Below, piece after piece: positions 60,714-64,000 of a stretch of DNA of 64,000 nt (positions within the stretch are counted from its first letter, which is position 1; every line of letters begins with the position of its first letter). The notes beneath the pieces were generated by a model, which saw only the letters and a list, made by a program, of their open reading frames with translations, did no database searches and had not been told where the DNA came from. The stretch is from assembly GCA_947492475.1 (NCBI GenBank), contig CANLNM010000011.1, forward strand, positions 1 through 64,000, written 5' to 3'. The stretch comes from an uncultured Paracoccaceae bacterium. GTDB lineage: Bacteria > Pseudomonadota > Alphaproteobacteria > Rhodobacterales > Rhodobacteraceae. Position numbers and translations under genes: made by a program.

Positions 60714-61955
60714 TCAGCTGGCTGAACCTGTCTTGGGGGCCTGTGTTGAACCCGCAGCCCCAAACAGCGCGGCCAGCTTTTCTGCCTCAACCTGCGAATT
60801 GAACATGGTCCGGATTTTTGCCGGGCCAGCCGTTCCCATCTGGCGACACAGATCTGCATCTGACAGCACCCGGTCCAAGGCCCGCGTCAGCCCGTCCTGA
60901 TCCCCCGCCGAAACCAGCAAACCGTTTACGCCATCCTCAACCAGTTCCGCCACACCGGCGATCCGGGTGGTGACCACAGCCGTATCACTGGCCAGCGCTT
61001 CCATCAGCACCACCGGCAATCCTTCGGCAAAGCTCGCCAGAACCAGAACCTCGGATTGCTGCATAAATTGCGCGACCTCATCCTGTGTCTGATAGCCAGT
61101 GAAATGTACGATCTCGCCCAGCCCCGATTGTGTCACTTTCGTCTCTAACGCGGCGCGTTCGGGGCCATCGCCCACCAAAGTCACGCGCATATCCGGGTGT
61201 TTTTCCCGCAAGTCCGCCGCAGATTGCAGCAGCAAAGGCACGCCTTTGACCCCAGACATCCGCCCGACAAACAGCAGGCTTTTGCGGATTTTATCCGCCC
61301 CGGATGCAAACCGATCCGGATCAATGGCGCAGCGCACAATGTGGAATTTGTCCCAATGGCTGGGATCGGAAAACAGCATCAACTGCGACCGGCAGAAATG
61401 GCTGATACAGACCACAAATTTGGCCTGCGCAATCTTGTCGGGCAATTGATGCGGCTGCACATCGAAAAATTCGGTCGGCCCATGCATGGTAAAGCTAAAC
61501 GGAATATCCGCCAGACCAGCCGCCATCATCCCCACAGTGCATCCCGCATTGGCAAAATGCACATGCAGGTGGGTCACGCCATCGCGGCCCATTTGATCGG
61601 CCAGAACGCCTGCTTCGGCAAAATAGGCCAGATGCCAGATCAACGCCTTGATCCCTGCAGGGCGTCGGGTGATGGCCCGGCCCAATATGCGGAAATAACG
61701 CCCCGGTCCGCGCCGGATCATCCGGGCATGGGTCGCCATCAATTGCAGCGGCTTTTTCAGCTTGGGCAGCACATAAAACGTGCGCGCATGTTCGCGTTTT
61801 TCAACCGCGCCCTTGCGGCCGGCTTCGCTGGGTTCGCGGATCGAATACGGCACCACATCCACGCCCTGTTCCTGCAATGCAGCCACTTCGCGTTGAATAA
61901 AGGTATGGGAAACGGCGGGGTATTCGCTGACCAGATAGCCAATTTTTGGGATCAT
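60714..61955 (-). CDS. GT4 glycosyltransferase
   Basis: A 413-residue GT-B enzyme: IGYLVSEYPAVSHTFIQREV at the N-terminus (the WcaL/colanic-acid-like form), VTHLHVHFANAG, SLLFVGRMSGVKGVPLLL, then LVLASFAEGLPVVLMEALAS (EX7E region) and IAGVAELVEDGVNG. The start at 61955 forms an ATGA overlap with the upstream GT2 gene, and the pair is likely co-translated. It probably adds a sugar to the repeat unit or side chain; specificity unknown. Confidence 0.87.
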   Translation of the reverse strand: MIPKIGYLVSEYPAVSHTFIQREVAALQEQGVDVVPYSIREPSEAGRKGAVEKREHARTFYVLPKLKKPLQLMATHARMIRRGPGRYFRILGRAITRRPAGIKALIWHLAYFAEAGVLADQMGRDGVTHLHVHFANAGCTVGMMAAGLADIPFSFTMHGPTEFFDVQPHQLPDKIAQAKFVVCISHFCRSQLMLFSDPSHWDKFHIVRCAIDPDRFASGADKIRKSLLFVGRMSGVKGVPLLLQSAADLREKHPDMRVTLVGDGPERAALETKVTQSGLGEIVHFTGYQTQDEVAQFMQQSEVLVLASFAEGLPVVLMEALASDTAVVTTRIAGVAELVEDGVNGLLVSAGDQDGLTRALDRVLSDADLCRQMGTAGPAKIRTMFNSQVEAEKLAALFGAAGSTQAPKTGSAS

Positions 61956-62896
61956 GCCCGCGCCCTTTGTTTTGGCGCCCACACAAAGGGATGGGTCCAC
62001 CAGATCAATTTACCAATCCCGGTCGCCATCTGCGCCCGGTGATACAGCCCAGCATCATTGCGCCGCAACCCAGACCATATCAGCCCCAGCCCATGCAGCC
62101 CCACTTGCGCCGCGCCAACGCCCATCCACATCGCCAACCGCGCCCATTTTTTAGGACCAGCCCCGCCACTTTCGACAACACAGCGCAACGTGCCGTCCAG
62201 CCGTTTACGTCGCAGCACAAAATCCACGCGACAGCGATCATCAGGGACATGTTCCCCCACGCCCGCCTCAGCCACCCAAATGAATGGCAATGCCAGATCC
62301 TCAGCGAGGTGCCGCAACAGCCAGACGTCTTCTCCGCCGCCGTTAAATTGGGTTTCAAACACGGCATCCTGAAAACAGGCCTGACGGTCAAACATCGCGT
62401 TTCCCGTCCCCATATAGGCGCGTTTGGCACTGATTTCCGCCCCCGAGGGGTCGGATAAGCTGCGCGAAAACATCGGATCCAACGCCCGGCGCAACGGCGC
62501 AGGGGGCACCACATCATAGACCGCTGCCACCGGACCAAAACAGACCGGATGACCCGCCTTTGCGTGTGCCAACATCTGCGCCAGCCAGTCCGCGCTGGGG
62601 CGCTGATCATCGTCGATGAACAGAATATAACGGCCCCGGGCCGACTGGACCCCTGTATTGCGCGCCGTCGCCACCCCGGATGACGGCTCAATCAGGTAAT
62701 GCAGCCAAGGCACATCCGGTATAACCGCCTGCGCCGATCCATCCTGATCATTGTCGACCACCACAACATCCACCGATCCATCTTCGGGGATTTGCATCGC
62801 CAAATCGGCCAAAAGCACTGACAATTTGTCGGTCCGGTGGAAGGTTGGGATAACAATCGAAACAAGAGGGACGGTGATCAAGGGCATCTGTGTCAT
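61952..62896 (-). CDS. GT2 glycosyltransferase
   Basis: A 314-residue GT-A enzyme: VSIVIPTFHRTDKLSVLL, VDVVVVDNDQDGS, PSSGVATARNTGVQSARG and IDDDQRPSADW (DDD metal site). FNGGGEDVWLLRHLAEDLA is the EDxW-like acceptor motif. It is preceded by the initiating sugar transferase 48 bases upstream on the same strand and overlaps the GT4 gene, forming an initiation-extension cassette of three genes. Confidence 0.87.
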   Translation of the reverse strand: MTQMPLITVPLVSIVIPTFHRTDKLSVLLADLAMQIPEDGSVDVVVVDNDQDGSAQAVIPDVPWLHYLIEPSSGVATARNTGVQSARGRYILFIDDDQRPSADWLAQMLAHAKAGHPVCFGPVAAVYDVVPPAPLRRALDPMFSRSLSDPSGAEISAKRAYMGTGNAMFDRQACFQDAVFETQFNGGGEDVWLLRHLAEDLALPFIWVAEAGVGEHVPDDRCRVDFVLRRKRLDGTLRCVVESGGAGPKKWARLAMWMGVGAAQVGLHGLGLIWSGLRRNDAGLYHRAQMATGIGKLIWWTHPFVWAPKQRARA

Positions 62897-62944
62897 AGGG
62901 TCGCCGCACCGCGCTGTTGTTGCCGCATCGATCTGATGCGTCTC

Positions 62945-63637
62945 TTAGTGGCCAGACCGGGACACGACAACGCGAATAGTGTGAAAAATCAATGCCAGAT
63001 CGTTCATCAGGCTGAGATTGCGCAGGTATTTATTGTCGAAATCGACCCGCGCTGCAAAGCTGGTTTCGCCACGGCCATAGACCTGCCAAGGACCGGAAAT
63101 ACCCGGGCGCAGATGGAAATAGGCAGATCCCCCCGCCGCGCGATACATCTCTTCTTGGTCGGACATGAACGGGCGCGGCCCAAGAAAGCTCATGTCGCCA
63201 CGGATCACGTTGAAAATCTGGGGCAATTCATCGATGCTGCTGGACCGCAAGAAACCACCGGTTTTGGTGATCCGCGGGTCTTTGCGCAATTTTTGATTCA
63301 CGGTCCATTCACGGGCGATTTCAGGATCTGTCTTCAGATATTCCTGCAAACGCGCCTCTGCATCGGGCACCATGGTGCGAATCTTATAACATTTGAAAGG
63401 TTTTGCGTCTTTGCCGATTCTTTCTTGGGTGAACAGCCCCGCCGCGCCATCCCGACGCACAACCAAACATGCGATCAGAATAACTGGCAAAACAATCGGA
63501 AGCATCAGGAGCGCAAGACATAGATCAAGCAACCGCTTACCATACGACATATAGGGTTTTTCAGAGGCAGCAGGCACGTGAGGAAGCGCAACTTCAACAG
63601 GTTCAAAGGCTTTGGCCTTAACGTCGACGTACTTCAT
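62945..63637 (-). CDS. undecaprenyl-phosphate sugar-1-phosphate transferase (initiating)
   Basis: A 230-residue monotopic membrane enzyme of the bacterial sugar transferase family (WbaP-C-terminal/ExoY/PglC type). KRLLDLCLALLMLPIVLPVI is the re-entrant membrane helix, and LFTQERIGKDAKPFKCYKIRTM, RSSSIDELPQIFNVIRGDMS and GPRPFMSDQEE are the conserved blocks with the Asp-Glu catalytic pair. It moves a sugar-1-phosphate to undecaprenyl phosphate, the first step of repeat-unit synthesis. The ATG at 63637 has GGGGGA upstream. It leads a minus-strand operon with the GT2 and GT4 genes. Confidence 0.92.
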   Translation of the reverse strand: MKYVDVKAKAFEPVEVALPHVPAASEKPYMSYGKRLLDLCLALLMLPIVLPVILIACLVVRRDGAAGLFTQERIGKDAKPFKCYKIRTMVPDAEARLQEYLKTDPEIAREWTVNQKLRKDPRITKTGGFLRSSSIDELPQIFNVIRGDMSFLGPRPFMSDQEEMYRAAGGSAYFHLRPGISGPWQVYGRGETSFAARVDFDNKYLRNLSLMNDLALIFHTIRVVVSRSGH

Positions 63638-64000
63638 AAAAGTCCCCCAAAATCCATATATGCAAAGCAAAAACACTTAACACGGCGGCTGAATATCACG
63701 CATATTACGCTGGCTTGTGACACCCGACCTACAAAAAAATCAAATTCTTTTAAACACGGATAAAATTCTATTTAACTTGGGGCTTAATCGCATGTTCGCC
63801 TTACCTTACGCAACCCTGTTTTAGGGTTAACACATGGATGCGGACCAGTTTTCTCCGCCCGCTTGAAATCCAGTATAGAGCCCGGATTATTTACCATAAC
63901 ACTCATTAGGCGTCATCTAAATGCCGTCCCGGCTTTGCCAAAAATCGGCGTCACTCTTCGCTGTGATACACGTCTGGCGCGGGCAGTTTGGCGGGCAAGA
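63638..64000. other. 363-base region upstream of the sugar transferase gene
   Basis: No convincing gene. The first 140 bases are AT-rich and likely hold the minus-strand promoter. A small AACCCT/AGGGTT hairpin lies at 63812-63828. The rest shows nothing recognisable. Confidence 0.45.

Noticed and set aside
63764-63780. TTAA-spacer-TTAA pair resembling a CtrA site
   Set aside because: The spacer is 8 bases rather than the 7 of the CtrA consensus.

Overview
The window comes from a Gram-negative alphaproteobacterium, most likely a marine member of the Rhodobacterales (Roseobacter group). The evidence is an XrtD-type exosortase with a VPLPA-CTERM-type substrate, RTX repeat proteins of the type I secretion style, a small protein resembling the head-spike base of the Rhodobacter gene transfer agent, and GC-rich coding sequence with ATGA/GTGA start-stop overlaps. 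Almost the whole window is one very large surface-polysaccharide locus. No rRNA, tRNA, transposase, CRISPR array or transcription regulator was seen.

Layout. (1) 1-3.6 kb: a repeat-containing GT4 glycosyltransferase cut by the window start, a GT2 glycosyltransferase and an NAD-dependent epimerase, all overlapping. (2) 3.6-9.9 kb, minus strand: a subtilisin-like RTX protease, a small secreted OB-fold-like protein and a second large RTX protein. (3) 10.2-31 kb: the glycan assembly region, with many sulfotransferases, a UDP-sulfoquinovose synthase (sqdB), a double methyltransferase, two Wzx-like flippases, RmlA, GT2 and GT4 glycosyltransferases and an AT-richer Wzy-like polymerase. (4) 29.8-36.2 kb: export machinery A, consisting of a Wza-like lipoprotein, YjbF/GfcB-like and YjbH/GfcD-like proteins and a full-length Wzc-like tyrosine autokinase. 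(5) 36.2-42.7 kb: acyltransferase, two sulfotransferases, a second polymerase/ligase and two GT2 enzymes. (6) 42.7-54 kb: export machinery B of the exosortase-associated type, consisting of a CpsD-like kinase, a GumC/Wzz-like protein, a secretion ATPase, a TPR lipoprotein, a short Wza-like protein, an outer-membrane barrel, a rhomboid protease, a C-type-lectin-like sorting substrate and the XrtD exosortase. (7) 54-64 kb: two more sulfotransferases, a WecG/TagA glycosyltransferase, a two-gene cassette resembling GTA head spikes, a putative glycoside hydrolase, a ClpP-like secreted protein, two glycosyltransferases and the initiating sugar-phosphate transferase.

How they fit together (inference). 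The sugar transferase at 62945-63637 would load the first sugar on undecaprenyl phosphate. The GT2, GT4 and GT26 enzymes would extend the unit, and sulfotransferases, methyltransferases, the acyltransferase and sulfoquinovose would decorate it. Two flippases and two polymerases would then hand it to two export machineries, so the locus may make two polymers or one polymer with alternative routes. Ten sulfotransferase-family genes plus sqdB point to a strongly sulfated or sulfonated exopolysaccharide. An exosortase-anchored lectin-like protein, RTX proteins and a secreted hydrolase are the likely protein partners of that matrix.

The most interesting signals are the sulfotransferase density with sqdB, the XrtD/lectin pair beside a rhomboid protease, and the GTA-spike-like cassette placed inside a capsule locus.
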